A stretch of DNA of 64,000 nucleotides from Marisediminitalea oceani (GTDB taxonomy: Bacteria; Pseudomonadota; Gammaproteobacteria; Enterobacterales; Alteromonadaceae), in NCBI RefSeq assembly GCF_003731635.1, contig NZ_RCUA01000065.1, positions 35,000 to 98,999 of the forward strand. Reading direction: 5' to 3'. The notes under the pieces were generated by a model that worked only from the letters and a program-made list of their open reading frames with translations, was not told the DNA's origin and did no database searches. Numbering within the stretch: the first letter of the stretch is position 1; each line of letters opens with the position of its first letter. The translations under genes were made by a program, and so were the position numbers. Of this stretch, positions 19,074 through 27,581 are shown in pieces.

Positions 19074-20490
19074 TTTGAACAAGGTTATGCAAGCGGTATA
19101 CAGCAAACATCCAGATCCCGTTTTAAATGGAAACCCACTGACAGAGGCATTAACCGTTATGTTAAAGCGGGAAGAGGTTATTAAAAAATTACACAAGCCT
19201 CATCCAACTGCCAATGATTTTACCGAGTTTCAAAGCTTTTATAAAAAAACACAGATAAATCATTTTAGAAAAGTTGTGTCACCTCATCCTCATAGCTTTT
19301 ATATGTATCATAAATTTATGGAGCTTATATTGTGCGGATACGTTGATAGAAACCCTTTTGAACCTAACTATCTGAATCAGAGAACCACCATTGGTGAAAA
19401 CGCAATAGAAGGAGTTTATGACGATAATTTAAACTTATCTTTTAGTATTTCATCAGCACCTAGTTGCGTTGTTACTGGGATAAGTGGAACATCCAAAACT
19501 ACTACAGTGCGCTCAGTTCTCTCATTAATACCTCAAGTAATTGAGCACGAGAGCTTTCATGGAGAGCCGTTTCAAACTAAACAATTAACATATGTAAGCT
19601 TTGATTGTGCAGCATCGAAGTCACCAAAGGCACTTGCACTATCTTTTTTTGCTGCTGTTGATGCTGTATTGAACACGCAGTACTTTAAAACTTGGGAAAA
19701 GCGAAGCAAAGAGTCTGTTGAGCGGTTTTATGCGAACATGCAATTGGTTGCTACTAAGCATCACATTGGTTTGATTCATATTGATGAAGTTCAGTTTTTC
19801 TTAAAGCACATTACCTCTTCAGACTCTCCAAATTTAACGGTAATTGAGTCTCTTTTTAACAAGATAGGCATACCTGTGGTCCTTAGCTGTACTTTAGAAG
19901 GGCTTGAACTATTTGAACCTATTCCGTCAAAAGACCAAAGTAAATACCTCGACATGACCACAACTCGCAGAATGCTTGATGATAGAGAGTTTGTATTTGG
20001 CACATATCCTTTAGATTCAGATGAGTTTAATAAGATTTTTACTGATTTTTTCCCAGAGACAATTTGTAGGGGTGGTGTTCCTACAGATGCTTTCAAAGCA
20101 GAGTTTCATCGCTTATCAGTGGGTATTCCAGCAATCATTAATCGTTTAGCGAAACTTCATCATGAACAGGTGATTATTACAAAAAAGAAAACTGATGACA
20201 TCGCAATACTTAATCAAGTTTATAAAACTCAGTTTAGGCATATCGATTTTGCGTTAGAGCAATTGCGTATGGTTGAACAAACAGACAGCCCTAACGAAAG
20301 TCAGTTAAAAAATTATGAGGAAGCTCTACCCAGAGATAATAAGGGTAACGCTGTTTGGGAGAATAAGAAAAAGGATGATATTGATAAACCTCCTGTCGTA
20401 CATCAAGTTCCTGATATTCCGGAGTATGGTGGGCCGGAAGATAATAACAGCAATCTTATTGATGACGACAATTTTGAAAGTGGGTTTTAA
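19060..20490 (+). CDS. tnsC: TnsC-like AAA+ transposition regulator
   Basis: A 476-aa AAA+ ATPase that links target selectors to the TnsAB transposase and imposes target immunity in Tn7. Walker A is GISGTSKTTT (about residues 140-149) and Walker B is LIHIDEVQFF (about 237-246). The N-terminal 100 residues carry the PHPHSFYMYHKFMELILCGY segment typical of TnsC. The C-terminus is a hydrophilic, acidic tail. It overlaps tnsB by 14 bp and is followed 2 bp later by the first TniQ gene. Confidence 0.92.
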   Translation: MTQTNLNKVMQAVYSKHPDPVLNGNPLTEALTVMLKREEVIKKLHKPHPTANDFTEFQSFYKKTQINHFRKVVSPHPHSFYMYHKFMELILCGYVDRNPFEPNYLNQRTTIGENAIEGVYDDNLNLSFSISSAPSCVVTGISGTSKTTTVRSVLSLIPQVIEHESFHGEPFQTKQLTYVSFDCAASKSPKALALSFFAAVDAVLNTQYFKTWEKRSKESVERFYANMQLVATKHHIGLIHIDEVQFFLKHITSSDSPNLTVIESLFNKIGIPVVLSCTLEGLELFEPIPSKDQSKYLDMTTTRRMLDDREFVFGTYPLDSDEFNKIFTDFFPETICRGGVPTDAFKAEFHRLSVGIPAIINRLAKLHHEQVIITKKKTDDIAILNQVYKTQFRHIDFALEQLRMVEQTDSPNESQLKNYEEALPRDNKGNAVWENKKKDDIDKPPVVHQVPDIPEYGGPEDNNSNLIDDDNFESGF

Positions 20491-20492
20491 CC

Positions 20493-21458
20493 ATGTTTAG
20501 CGGTTTTCCCGCTCCAATTATCGGAGAGCATATTAATGGCGTGTTAGCTCGTTACTGTGTGTGGGAGGGGAATAGGTCATTTAGAAGAGTAATTAGGTTT
20601 GTTACATCTTCAGATTATGAGCTTAATAACAAATATTTTTGGCGCGAGAATTTCGAGAAAATATGGCGTTTATACGAAGGAATTCTTCCAAGGGAGCAAC
20701 TTCTTGCAAGCCATACAGCATTTCGTTTTAATTCAAGGTTTTTACCAAAAGTTCTAGTACAAGATATTAGTGAAGCCGCAACCAACCAAACATTGTCATT
20801 TAGCGGTGTAAAGAATATTGCATTTAATAATGTTTGGCGTTGGTGTCCAGTTTGTGTTGAACAAGATAAGTTAAATGTGGGCACACGTTATTGGCATGTC
20901 ATACATCAAATACCCACTATACTGAGATGTCCAAGTCATGAGGTAAAGTTAATATATGGCTGCACCTGCAAAGGTTATCACCTTACAAAACTCGCAAACC
21001 ATCCACTACCGCCCAATGATAAAAAATGCCCTTTATGTCATAAAATTATTCAGACCAATATTGTTGGCTTGTCAGATGAAGAGCTTTGGCTTGAATTGTT
21101 AACTCTAGAGGTAATAAAGAAAAAGCCTCAAAGTCGGTTAAATAAAATAAAAAACGCACTCAAGGTTGCTCTATCTCTGCCTAATTCTGCTGAAAAGCTT
21201 AGTAAAAGTCATCGAGTGTCACTTAGAAAGTACCAGAGTGTTTTGGATTACTTGGTTTTAGATTGGCATTACAAAAATTTTTTTGAATTTCCCAACTTCA
21301 ACCATGAATCATCTACTTCGCCATATTGCATCAATCTCACCATGCTAATTTACAGCAATAAGTATTTTGCACCTCTTTCTTATATTGCCAGTCTACGCAT
21401 GTTTTATAGCCAATCTGAAGTTGAAAATATATTACTGGGAGAGCATTGTGGACTATAG
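20493..21458 (+). CDS. tniQ: TniQ family protein (short target selector)
   Basis: A 321-aa TniQ-domain protein. The zinc-binding core is clear: CPVC at about 129-132, then the family segment YWHVIHQIPTILRCPSH, and a second CTC...CPLC cluster around 162-190. There is no long C-terminal DNA-binding region like that of TnsD. In Tn7-like elements such short TniQ proteins link a targeting module to TnsC. Here no CRISPR-Cas module exists, so its target-recognition partner, if any, is unknown. The C-terminus overlaps the start of the next gene. Confidence 0.85.
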   Translation: MFSGFPAPIIGEHINGVLARYCVWEGNRSFRRVIRFVTSSDYELNNKYFWRENFEKIWRLYEGILPREQLLASHTAFRFNSRFLPKVLVQDISEAATNQTLSFSGVKNIAFNNVWRWCPVCVEQDKLNVGTRYWHVIHQIPTILRCPSHEVKLIYGCTCKGYHLTKLANHPLPPNDKKCPLCHKIIQTNIVGLSDEELWLELLTLEVIKKKPQSRLNKIKNALKVALSLPNSAEKLSKSHRVSLRKYQSVLDYLVLDWHYKNFFEFPNFNHESSTSPYCINLTMLIYSNKYFAPLSYIASLRMFYSQSEVENILLGEHCGL

Positions 21459-22887
21459 CGGCTTATTCCCAGATGAAACCCTAACCAGCTTTATCGTAAG
21501 GCAATTATACTTTAGTGGTTATCCTCACATTCGCATTGCTCAAAACTACTATTGGGGTAGTGATAATCTGCAAATAAACAGTCCATTTCCTAGCTTGATT
21601 CCTTGGATTTCTGACAACTATGGCATTCATCCTATTGAGCTATTAGACAACCACACATGTCTAAACTACTTCAAACCATTTCTAGGTCAAAATAAATATG
21701 AGCCAGTCAAACAAGCACTTATTGATGGTAATGTTGAGTTTGTGCAAAAGTGGCTTGGTATTACATCTAACCGAGTGAATGAAGGAAGTTGCCTGTACTA
21801 TTGCCCTGAATGTGTAAATGACGATTTGGAACAATATGGTGTGGCATATTGGCATCGGAAACATCAACTTTATGCATTGGTAACCTGCCCAGTACATGCT
21901 AAAGAGTTGTTGAAGATACAGGTCACGCGAAGAGAAGTGTCGTTACCTCCACAACGGCATAATGAGATATTTGATGAAGGTGAATTGCATCACAATCACT
22001 TTTCGAGTTTTAGCCATTGGGCACTAACTCAATCAGATATTGATATGTTTGATTATGAAAGGCTAACAAACTGTTATCGCATTGAGCTATTTAACAAAGA
22101 GTTTGCTTGCAAAAGCCTTAGGATTAGGCAGAAGAATCTAAGAGAAGATTTGCAGGGGTATTATGCCGCAGAATTGAACCATGCTGCATGGCAGACGTTA
22201 TTTGCAACCAACAAAACCTATCCGTACCCAAGTCAGCTTTTTTATAACTACCATGATTGCCATTTACATCCTGCGAAACATTTGGCTTTGATGTCATATC
22301 TATTCTCTACACCTGACTCATTTCTATCAAAATACCATAGCGCTAATGAAGATTTAGAAAAGCACTATAAATCCAGTATCTCAGTTCGAAGGCGTACAAG
22401 CGACAGCTTAAAAAGTAAGTTGATTCTGAGTCTATTTAGACAGGGAAAAAGCCTTCGTAACATTGCCAAACAGGTCAAGTTAAGTGTTACTGCCGTCAAA
22501 TCAAAGGTTGTTGCTGGTGGCGGGAAAGTGAAAAGCCGCGCATCTAAGATTTTTGAAAATGACCGCAGAGCGATATTGCGCAAACTGATGATGGGCATCC
22601 CAGCTAAGGATATTGCAAACGGACTTAATTTAAGTACAGGTGCTATTGAGCAAGTATTGACCCAACATCCAGAACTTGTTGAACAACGTAAGCACCTCCG
22701 TTTTAGGGCAAAGCTTGTAAAGCATCGTAAATCTTTGTCACTAGCAATGAAGAAGTTTCCTAGATATTCACGCAATCAACTTAAGCATAAATTTAACGCT
22801 AGTTATTTGTGGCTTTTTAAGCATGACAAAAATTGGCTATACCGACATTTACCATCCCGCAAGCAATATATAAAACTGGAGAAATAA
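21448..22887 (+). CDS. tnsD: TnsD-like TniQ family att-site selector
   Basis: A 479-aa protein with an N-terminal TniQ domain (YYCPECVNDD near 119, then YWHRKHQLYALVTCPVH) and a long C-terminal region with at least two helix-turn-helix-like repeats (FRQGKSLRNIAKQVKLSV and MGIPAKDIANGLNLSTGAI). This layout matches TnsD, which binds a specific chromosomal site and recruits TnsC. The GTG at 21448 was chosen because GGGAG lies about 7 bases before it and the family start LFPDETLTSF follows at once. It overlaps tniQ by 11 bp. It most probably recognises the 3' end of gcvP, where the element sits. Confidence 0.87.
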   Translation: MDYSGLFPDETLTSFIVRQLYFSGYPHIRIAQNYYWGSDNLQINSPFPSLIPWISDNYGIHPIELLDNHTCLNYFKPFLGQNKYEPVKQALIDGNVEFVQKWLGITSNRVNEGSCLYYCPECVNDDLEQYGVAYWHRKHQLYALVTCPVHAKELLKIQVTRREVSLPPQRHNEIFDEGELHHNHFSSFSHWALTQSDIDMFDYERLTNCYRIELFNKEFACKSLRIRQKNLREDLQGYYAAELNHAAWQTLFATNKTYPYPSQLFYNYHDCHLHPAKHLALMSYLFSTPDSFLSKYHSANEDLEKHYKSSISVRRRTSDSLKSKLILSLFRQGKSLRNIAKQVKLSVTAVKSKVVAGGGKVKSRASKIFENDRRAILRKLMMGIPAKDIANGLNLSTGAIEQVLTQHPELVEQRKHLRFRAKLVKHRKSLSLAMKKFPRYSRNQLKHKFNASYLWLFKHDKNWLYRHLPSRKQYIKLEK

Positions 22888-22888
22888 A

Positions 22889-23074
22889 ATGACTGATGAA
22901 AAATATGAACTTAATGTTAAAGGTTTAGTTAATGAATTTGTCTCAGACAATGGGCCTAGCTTTAACTTTTTAAGAGGTGATTACAAAAGTAAAGAAGAGC
23001 GAGAGGCTGGTGAAAAGCAGCAATTAGAACGAGCCATAAATTCATCAAATATTGGTCTAAACAAGAAGCAATAG
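22889..23074 (+). CDS. Small hypothetical protein at the end of the tns operon
   Basis: A 61-aa hydrophilic, strongly charged protein that starts one base after the tnsD stop codon and is therefore probably translated with it. It has no recognisable domain; the middle (YKSKEEREAGEKQQLERAIN) should be helical. Function unknown; position suggests an accessory role in transposition. Confidence 0.5.
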   Translation: MTDEKYELNVKGLVNEFVSDNGPSFNFLRGDYKSKEEREAGEKQQLERAINSSNIGLNKKQ

Positions 23075-23157
23075 ATTGAACATTTAAATTCGTATGACAG
23101 CAGCTTAGTACCTAACCTCTATGCTTCTTTGCTAATTTCGGAGCTTATTGTATGTAA

Positions 23158-23511
23158 TTAAGGAAGCAAATTTATTCCAAATTGTTTCAGCAATAACGAA
23201 AACAGCCAAAAACAAATTATCGTTACTATTGAGCTGATGAGTAACGATACCCAAAAACTGTAGCGTTGCATCAGCGTGGGGAAAATAAAAAACATTGGTA
23301 ACGTCGGAAGAACATACCAAAAGGTGTACCAAGCATGATTGGCTATTTTCTCTGACGGCTGCTTTTCAACATATAACCAAATCATGGTTAAAATGGTGAC
23401 TGTCGGTAATGCCACTATCAGTGCGCCTAGTTTATCATTTCGTTTTGCTAGCTCTGATGCCACGACAATGACCGTAGAGGTGATCAAATACTTAGTTATT
23501 AGCCAACCCAT
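23158..23511 (-). CDS. DUF3147-like small membrane protein
   Basis: A 117-aa protein with four predicted membrane helices (about 5-20, 28-47, 62-82 and 87-110) and a conserved-looking SELAKRNDKLGALIVALP segment characteristic of the DUF3147 family. Function of that family is not established to my knowledge. It is transcribed away from the BlaI-type regulator; the divergent space holds the palindrome at 23529-23553, so both may respond to the same repressor. Confidence 0.7.
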   Translation of the reverse strand: MGWLITKYLITSTVIVVASELAKRNDKLGALIVALPTVTILTMIWLYVEKQPSEKIANHAWYTFWYVLPTLPMFFIFPTLMQRYSFWVSLLISSIVTIICFWLFSLLLKQFGINLLP

Positions 23512-23528
23512 ATAATACCCTTAAATCT

Positions 23529-23553
23529 AAAAACCGATTGCCTATCGGTTTTT
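23529..23553. promoter_or_regulatory. Palindrome, candidate operator of the BlaI-type repressor
   Basis: AAAAACCGAT and ATCGGTTTTT are perfectly complementary, separated by TGCCT. An identical 10-bp dyad with the same 5-bp spacer recurs at 25028-25052. This copy overlaps the -35 of a possible promoter (TTGCCT-17-CAATAT, about 23538-23566) of the regulator gene. It could also form a terminator hairpin, so the operator role is inferred from the repetition. Confidence 0.5.
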
Positions 23554-23595
23554 GTTGTGACAATATAGCCAGCGAATTAAATAGAGTAAAGTGTT

Positions 23596-23979
23596 ATGCA
23601 GTTAGGTGAACTAGAAAAGTTAGTGCTTCAACATTTCTGGAATGTCAAAGAGGCGGACGCAAAGCAAGTACATAAAGTACTGGGGCTTGCACGTGGTAAT
23701 TCGTTAAATACCATTCAAAGTACGCTTGATAGGTTATTTAAAAAAGAGTTACTTAAGCGAACTAAACAAGGCCATGCGTATTGTTATTCAGCCAGAGTAG
23801 ATCGTGAAGGTTTAATTGCTCAGCTTATTTCAAATGTGACCAGTGACTTTGTTGAAGATGGTGAAAACAGCTTAATAGCCGCTTTTAGTTCCGCTTCAGC
23901 ACAACTTAATGACGCACAACTCGATACATTAGAAAAAATGATCGAAAAACAGCGCCAGTTGAGAAAGGAACAGGCTTAA
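23596..23979 (+). CDS. BlaI/MecI/CopY family transcriptional repressor
   Basis: A 127-aa winged-helix repressor of the BlaI/MecI type. The start (LGELEKLVLQHFWNVKEADAKQVHKVLG) and the wing region (NTIQSTLDRLFKKELLKRTKQGHAYCY) are diagnostic. Family members are inactivated by cleavage triggered by a membrane M56 peptidase, and the next gene, 2 bp downstream, encodes one. There is no beta-lactamase here; instead a czc efflux operon follows, so the regulated trait is most likely metal resistance. Confidence 0.88.
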   Translation: MQLGELEKLVLQHFWNVKEADAKQVHKVLGLARGNSLNTIQSTLDRLFKKELLKRTKQGHAYCYSARVDREGLIAQLISNVTSDFVEDGENSLIAAFSSASAQLNDAQLDTLEKMIEKQRQLRKEQA

Positions 23980-23981
23980 TT

Positions 23982-24971
23982 ATGTTAGTTGGAGATATGG
24001 CAATCGCACTAAACTTGCTCAGTGTTGCAGTGCTTGCATTTGTGATCGGTATTGCAAGTGTAGCTGTCGTATCTCGTTTTGTGTTGTTCAGGCTCAATCA
24101 AGTCAGTTTTAATAGTCAAAAATTTATAATGTGGTCTCTTGTTAGTGCGCCTTGGTGGATAGCACTTTCTTGCATCGGTTACTTTATGCCCTACTCGATA
24201 GGGCTTGATAAAATTTTTAAAATAAGCTGGTTCGAAGATTTTGCCCATTGGCACCATATCGATATTTTCAGCTTTTCAAGTTGGCACGCGTTAACATTGC
24301 TTTTGGCATTGATCTATTTAGCATGGCGCGTAGCAAAGACTATCTTAGCTAGGACCAAACAATCTATCGCATTATCGAGTTTGCTAAGCTTTTCTGACGC
24401 ACAAGATGCTAAGACGACTAATGGCAATCAATATTTCTTGATGCCTGTTAAAGTACCTGTTGCTTTTACTACAGGCTTTATATCGCCCAAGATCTACGTA
24501 TCAACCGGACTACAAACCCAAGTTAGCGATGAACAACTTAATATCATCGTTAATCATGAGCTTGCCCATGTAACGGCAAGAGATCCGTTATTTAAAGTGC
24601 TCTTCACGGCACTAGCCAGCTTCTATCCATCACGTATAAAACAAACCCTAATTGAGCAATATGTCTTAATGACGGAAAAGATAGCCGATAATGAGGTCTC
24701 TAAAGAATACGACCACCTTGATGTCGCACAGACATTGATTGACGTCGCTAGGCTTCAAAAGGCACTTCCTACGGATTACGATCAGGCTCCTGTTAGCTAC
24801 TTCGGACATGATCACACCAGTCTTCGTGTTGAGCGGTTATTAAATCCAATTAATAAACCATCACTTACCACTATCTTCATTACTCTAGCATTATTGGTAA
24901 CTATGCCTGTATTTGCTGCATCCACGGTCGATAGTTTCCATCACTTTATCGAAACTTTTTTCATCCATTAA
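23982..24971 (+). CDS. BlaR1/MecR1-like M56 membrane peptidase
   Basis: A 329-aa M56-family metalloprotease with membrane segments about 5-30, 45-66, 98-116 and 292-312. The zinc motif HELAH (NHELAHVTARDPLF, near residue 183) and the downstream EKIADNEVS glutamate are present. Unlike BlaR1 it ends after the last helix and lacks a penicillin-binding sensor domain, so the inducer is not a beta-lactam bound by that domain. Together with the upstream repressor it should form a signal-induced derepression pair; the inducing ligand could be a metal. Confidence 0.85.
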   Translation: MLVGDMAIALNLLSVAVLAFVIGIASVAVVSRFVLFRLNQVSFNSQKFIMWSLVSAPWWIALSCIGYFMPYSIGLDKIFKISWFEDFAHWHHIDIFSFSSWHALTLLLALIYLAWRVAKTILARTKQSIALSSLLSFSDAQDAKTTNGNQYFLMPVKVPVAFTTGFISPKIYVSTGLQTQVSDEQLNIIVNHELAHVTARDPLFKVLFTALASFYPSRIKQTLIEQYVLMTEKIADNEVSKEYDHLDVAQTLIDVARLQKALPTDYDQAPVSYFGHDHTSLRVERLLNPINKPSLTTIFITLALLVTMPVFAASTVDSFHHFIETFFIH

Positions 24972-24984
24972 TTAAGGATATGGA

Positions 24985-26322
24985 ATGAGATTTAACCCAT
25001 ATAAAAACAAGCGTAATGGCAACAGCCAAAAACCGATTAGCTATCGGTTTTTGGCTATTGGTATAGCTGTAACAACGGGAGTTGGTTTAGCAATACCAAC
25101 CCCCTCTTTGGCTAATTCGCAGTCCCAGCAGCAAATACAGTCATCACATCAGATTATTAATCTGAGCAAGGCTGTGACCATGACTCTGGAAAGTCATCCC
25201 GAACTGAAAGCCTTGGTAGCTGAAGAAGCTGTGTGGCAAGGCAATATCGAGCAAGCTGCCATTGGAGAACGCCCTCAAATAGGTTTAATGATTGAGGATG
25301 CGTTAGGGACAGGTGAGCATAGTGCATTAAAAAGTATGCAATCGACACTCACTTACTCTTGGCTACTTCAACAAGATCAAATTGATGGCAGAGTTAATGC
25401 GGCAAAAAGCCAAGCAAGTGCAGTAATAGTAGAGCAAAAAATAAAAGCACTCGATCTTTCTGCGATTGTTGCAAAGCAGTTTGTTGAAATCTTGATAAAG
25501 CAAGAGCGCTTGAAATTAAATCAATTAGCAGTTTCTCAGGCACAGGAAGTGGTTGACGCGATTGCCAAAAGAGTAAAAGCGGGTAAAAGTTCCAATGTTG
25601 AAATGCGCTTGGCTCAAGCCGAGCTGGTTCGAAGAAATCTCGCTGTAGAAGATTTAGAGCACGAATTAAAAGCCAGTCATTATCAACTGTCATCCTTATG
25701 GGGCAAGCCTCAGGCTGAGCTTAAATTAACGGGGAATTTAATGCTTAAGCCGGAAATTCCCTCGGTAGAAAGCCAGCTAATCAAGCTTAAGGAAATCCCA
25801 CAAATACAGCAGTTTGTTAATGAACAACGTATCGCTCAGTCTCAAATGGAGCTTGCACGCATTGAAGCAAAACCTCAGTGGCAACTCACTGCGGGATTGA
25901 AACGATATGAAGCGACAGATGACTTTGGTTTAGTGGCGGGTATCTCTATTCCTTGGGGGAATGCCAATAGAAATGCAGGAACAATAGCGGCCTTACGCGC
26001 AAAACAAGATGTACTGGCAACTCAGCAACAAGCCTTAATGCAGAAACTTGATGCACAGCTATATGTACTATTGCAAGAAATGGCGCATTCCCACCATGTC
26101 ATTGAAACGATTCAAGCTGAAATTATTCCCGTACTAGAAACCGCATTGACTGAAGCAAGTCAGGCATTTGATATCGGCAAGCTTAGCTACAACCAGTGGA
26201 GTAATATCCGTAGAGAGCTACTTAGCGCCCAAAATCAGTTACTTGATGCATATCAATCTTTGCACTTACAACATATTGAAATTCAACGTCTAACTGGCGT
26301 GTCCGTTAGTGATAGCGAGTAG
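24985..26322 (+). CDS. czcC: CzcC-like outer membrane efflux protein
   Basis: A 445-aa TolC/OEP-family outer membrane channel of a tripartite heavy-metal exporter. The N-terminus has a signal peptide ending near SLANS; two long alpha-helical hairpin repeats follow (for example KAVTMTLESHPELKALV and AKRVKAGKSSNVEMRLAQAEL). AAGGA lies 7-8 bases upstream of the ATG. A 14-bp perfect palindrome lies inside the first codons (25024-25056), within the signal-peptide coding region. It is followed by czcB with a 16-bp gap. Confidence 0.85.
   Translation: MRFNPYKNKRNGNSQKPISYRFLAIGIAVTTGVGLAIPTPSLANSQSQQQIQSSHQIINLSKAVTMTLESHPELKALVAEEAVWQGNIEQAAIGERPQIGLMIEDALGTGEHSALKSMQSTLTYSWLLQQDQIDGRVNAAKSQASAVIVEQKIKALDLSAIVAKQFVEILIKQERLKLNQLAVSQAQEVVDAIAKRVKAGKSSNVEMRLAQAELVRRNLAVEDLEHELKASHYQLSSLWGKPQAELKLTGNLMLKPEIPSVESQLIKLKEIPQIQQFVNEQRIAQSQMELARIEAKPQWQLTAGLKRYEATDDFGLVAGISIPWGNANRNAGTIAALRAKQDVLATQQQALMQKLDAQLYVLLQEMAHSHHVIETIQAEIIPVLETALTEASQAFDIGKLSYNQWSNIRRELLSAQNQLLDAYQSLHLQHIEIQRLTGVSVSDSE
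25024..25056. promoter_or_regulatory. Second copy of the palindrome, inside the start of czcC
   Basis: AGCCAAAAACCGAT pairs perfectly with ATCGGTTTTTGGCT around TAGCT, a 14-bp stem. Its inner 10 bp are the same as the dyad ahead of the repressor gene. Placed 40-70 bp into czcC, it could act as an operator or as a hairpin that affects the czcC message. Confidence 0.5.
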
Positions 26323-26338
26323 AACCGTGAGCAAACTT

Positions 26339-27571
26339 ATGAAAAATAAAAATATCCTGTTGTCACTGAGCTTGGCGATACTTATCTCATTAACAGGTGT
26401 CATCGCACCTAATGCTGTTGCATCATCAACACCAGCAACAGAGCAAGCTGAACCAGAGAAAGGTCCACACCGTGGGCGCATGTTACGATATGGTGACTTT
26501 GCAATAGAGCTATCTATTTTTGAAACAGGTGTGCCACCAGAATTTCGAGTTTGGGCGACTAATGATGGACAGCCTATCGATCCAAAGAAAGTCGATTTAA
26601 ACGTAAAATTAATTCGCTTAGGCGATGGTACTGATGATATTAACTTTAATGCCCAAGGTGATTTTCTTCGCGGTGATATGGTCATTTATGAGCCTCACTC
26701 TTTTGTTGTTGCCATTGAAGCCACTTATCAGGGTAAAAAGTACAATTGGCGATATGACAACTTCGAAGGTCGCACCACGATTGAACAGGCAGTTGCCGAT
26801 GCAATGGAAATCAACACTGAAATTGCAGGCCCTGCGACCATTCATCAAACCATTCCCGCTTATGGCAAATTAAGTTTACCTGTGGACGCTAAGCGAAACA
26901 TTGCTGCCCGTTTTGATGGTGAAATCACCAAGTTACATGTCAATTACGGTGAAACTGTTAAACAAGGCCAAACGCTGTTCACAGTAGAGAGTAATGAAAG
27001 TCTTAAACCCTACGTTATTAAATCGCCCACTAACGGTGTTGTTACCCAGTTATTCGCAAACGCGGGTGAGCAAACGGGTGGTAGAACCTTACTGACCATT
27101 ACTAATTTTAATCGCCATATTGCCAAATTAGCGGTTTATCCTTCGGATTATTCCAAGGTGAAACTGGAAACGCCAGTAACGTTAAACGTTGAAGGTCATG
27201 AGGAAACCCTAGCTGGTAAGGTGTCATTTATTGAGCCTAGCGTGAGAGATGATCAGGCAAGAATAGTTTGGGTCGAATTAGCTGATGGCCTCTTTTCTGA
27301 AGGCAGTTTTGTTAAAGCTGACATAGAAATTGCCACTATTGATGTGCCACTGGCAGTTAAACGTGTGGGCTTGCAAGGCTTTAGAGATTTTACTGTCGTT
27401 TACGCCAAAGTGGGTGAGCAGTATGAAGTTCGTATGCTTGAGTTAGGCCGCGCTGGAGGCGAATGGATTGAAGTATTAGGTGGCTTAAAAGCGGGAACCG
27501 AATACGTGACCGACAATAGCTACATCTTAAAAGCCGACATTGAAAAGTCTGGCGCATCACACGATCACTAG
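26339..27571 (+). CDS. czcB: CzcB-like periplasmic adaptor (RND membrane fusion protein)
   Basis: A 410-aa membrane fusion protein linking CzcA to CzcC. Signal peptide at residues 1-28; an extra N-terminal domain of about 100 residues (KGPHRGRMLRYGDFAIELSIFETG) that is seen in some CzcB proteins; then the lipoyl-like halves (IAARFDGEITKLHVNYGETVKQGQ and SPTNGVVTQLF), beta-barrel and membrane-proximal domain. It ends with SGASHDH, a His-containing tail. The ATG at 26339 has GTGAG 7 bases upstream and fits the signal peptide; the frame is open further upstream. Confidence 0.88.
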   Translation: MKNKNILLSLSLAILISLTGVIAPNAVASSTPATEQAEPEKGPHRGRMLRYGDFAIELSIFETGVPPEFRVWATNDGQPIDPKKVDLNVKLIRLGDGTDDINFNAQGDFLRGDMVIYEPHSFVVAIEATYQGKKYNWRYDNFEGRTTIEQAVADAMEINTEIAGPATIHQTIPAYGKLSLPVDAKRNIAARFDGEITKLHVNYGETVKQGQTLFTVESNESLKPYVIKSPTNGVVTQLFANAGEQTGGRTLLTITNFNRHIAKLAVYPSDYSKVKLETPVTLNVEGHEETLAGKVSFIEPSVRDDQARIVWVELADGLFSEGSFVKADIEIATIDVPLAVKRVGLQGFRDFTVVYAKVGEQYEVRMLELGRAGGEWIEVLGGLKAGTEYVTDNSYILKADIEKSGASHDH

Positions 27572-27581
27572 GAGTGTAACA

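Noticed and set aside
20493..21458. TnsE homolog
   Set aside because: The CPVC...YWHVIHQ...CPSH pattern is that of TniQ; TnsE has no such zinc motif.
23596..24971. Beta-lactam resistance regulators
   Set aside because: The BlaI/M56 pair is followed by czc efflux genes and no beta-lactamase, and the M56 protein lacks a penicillin-binding sensor domain.
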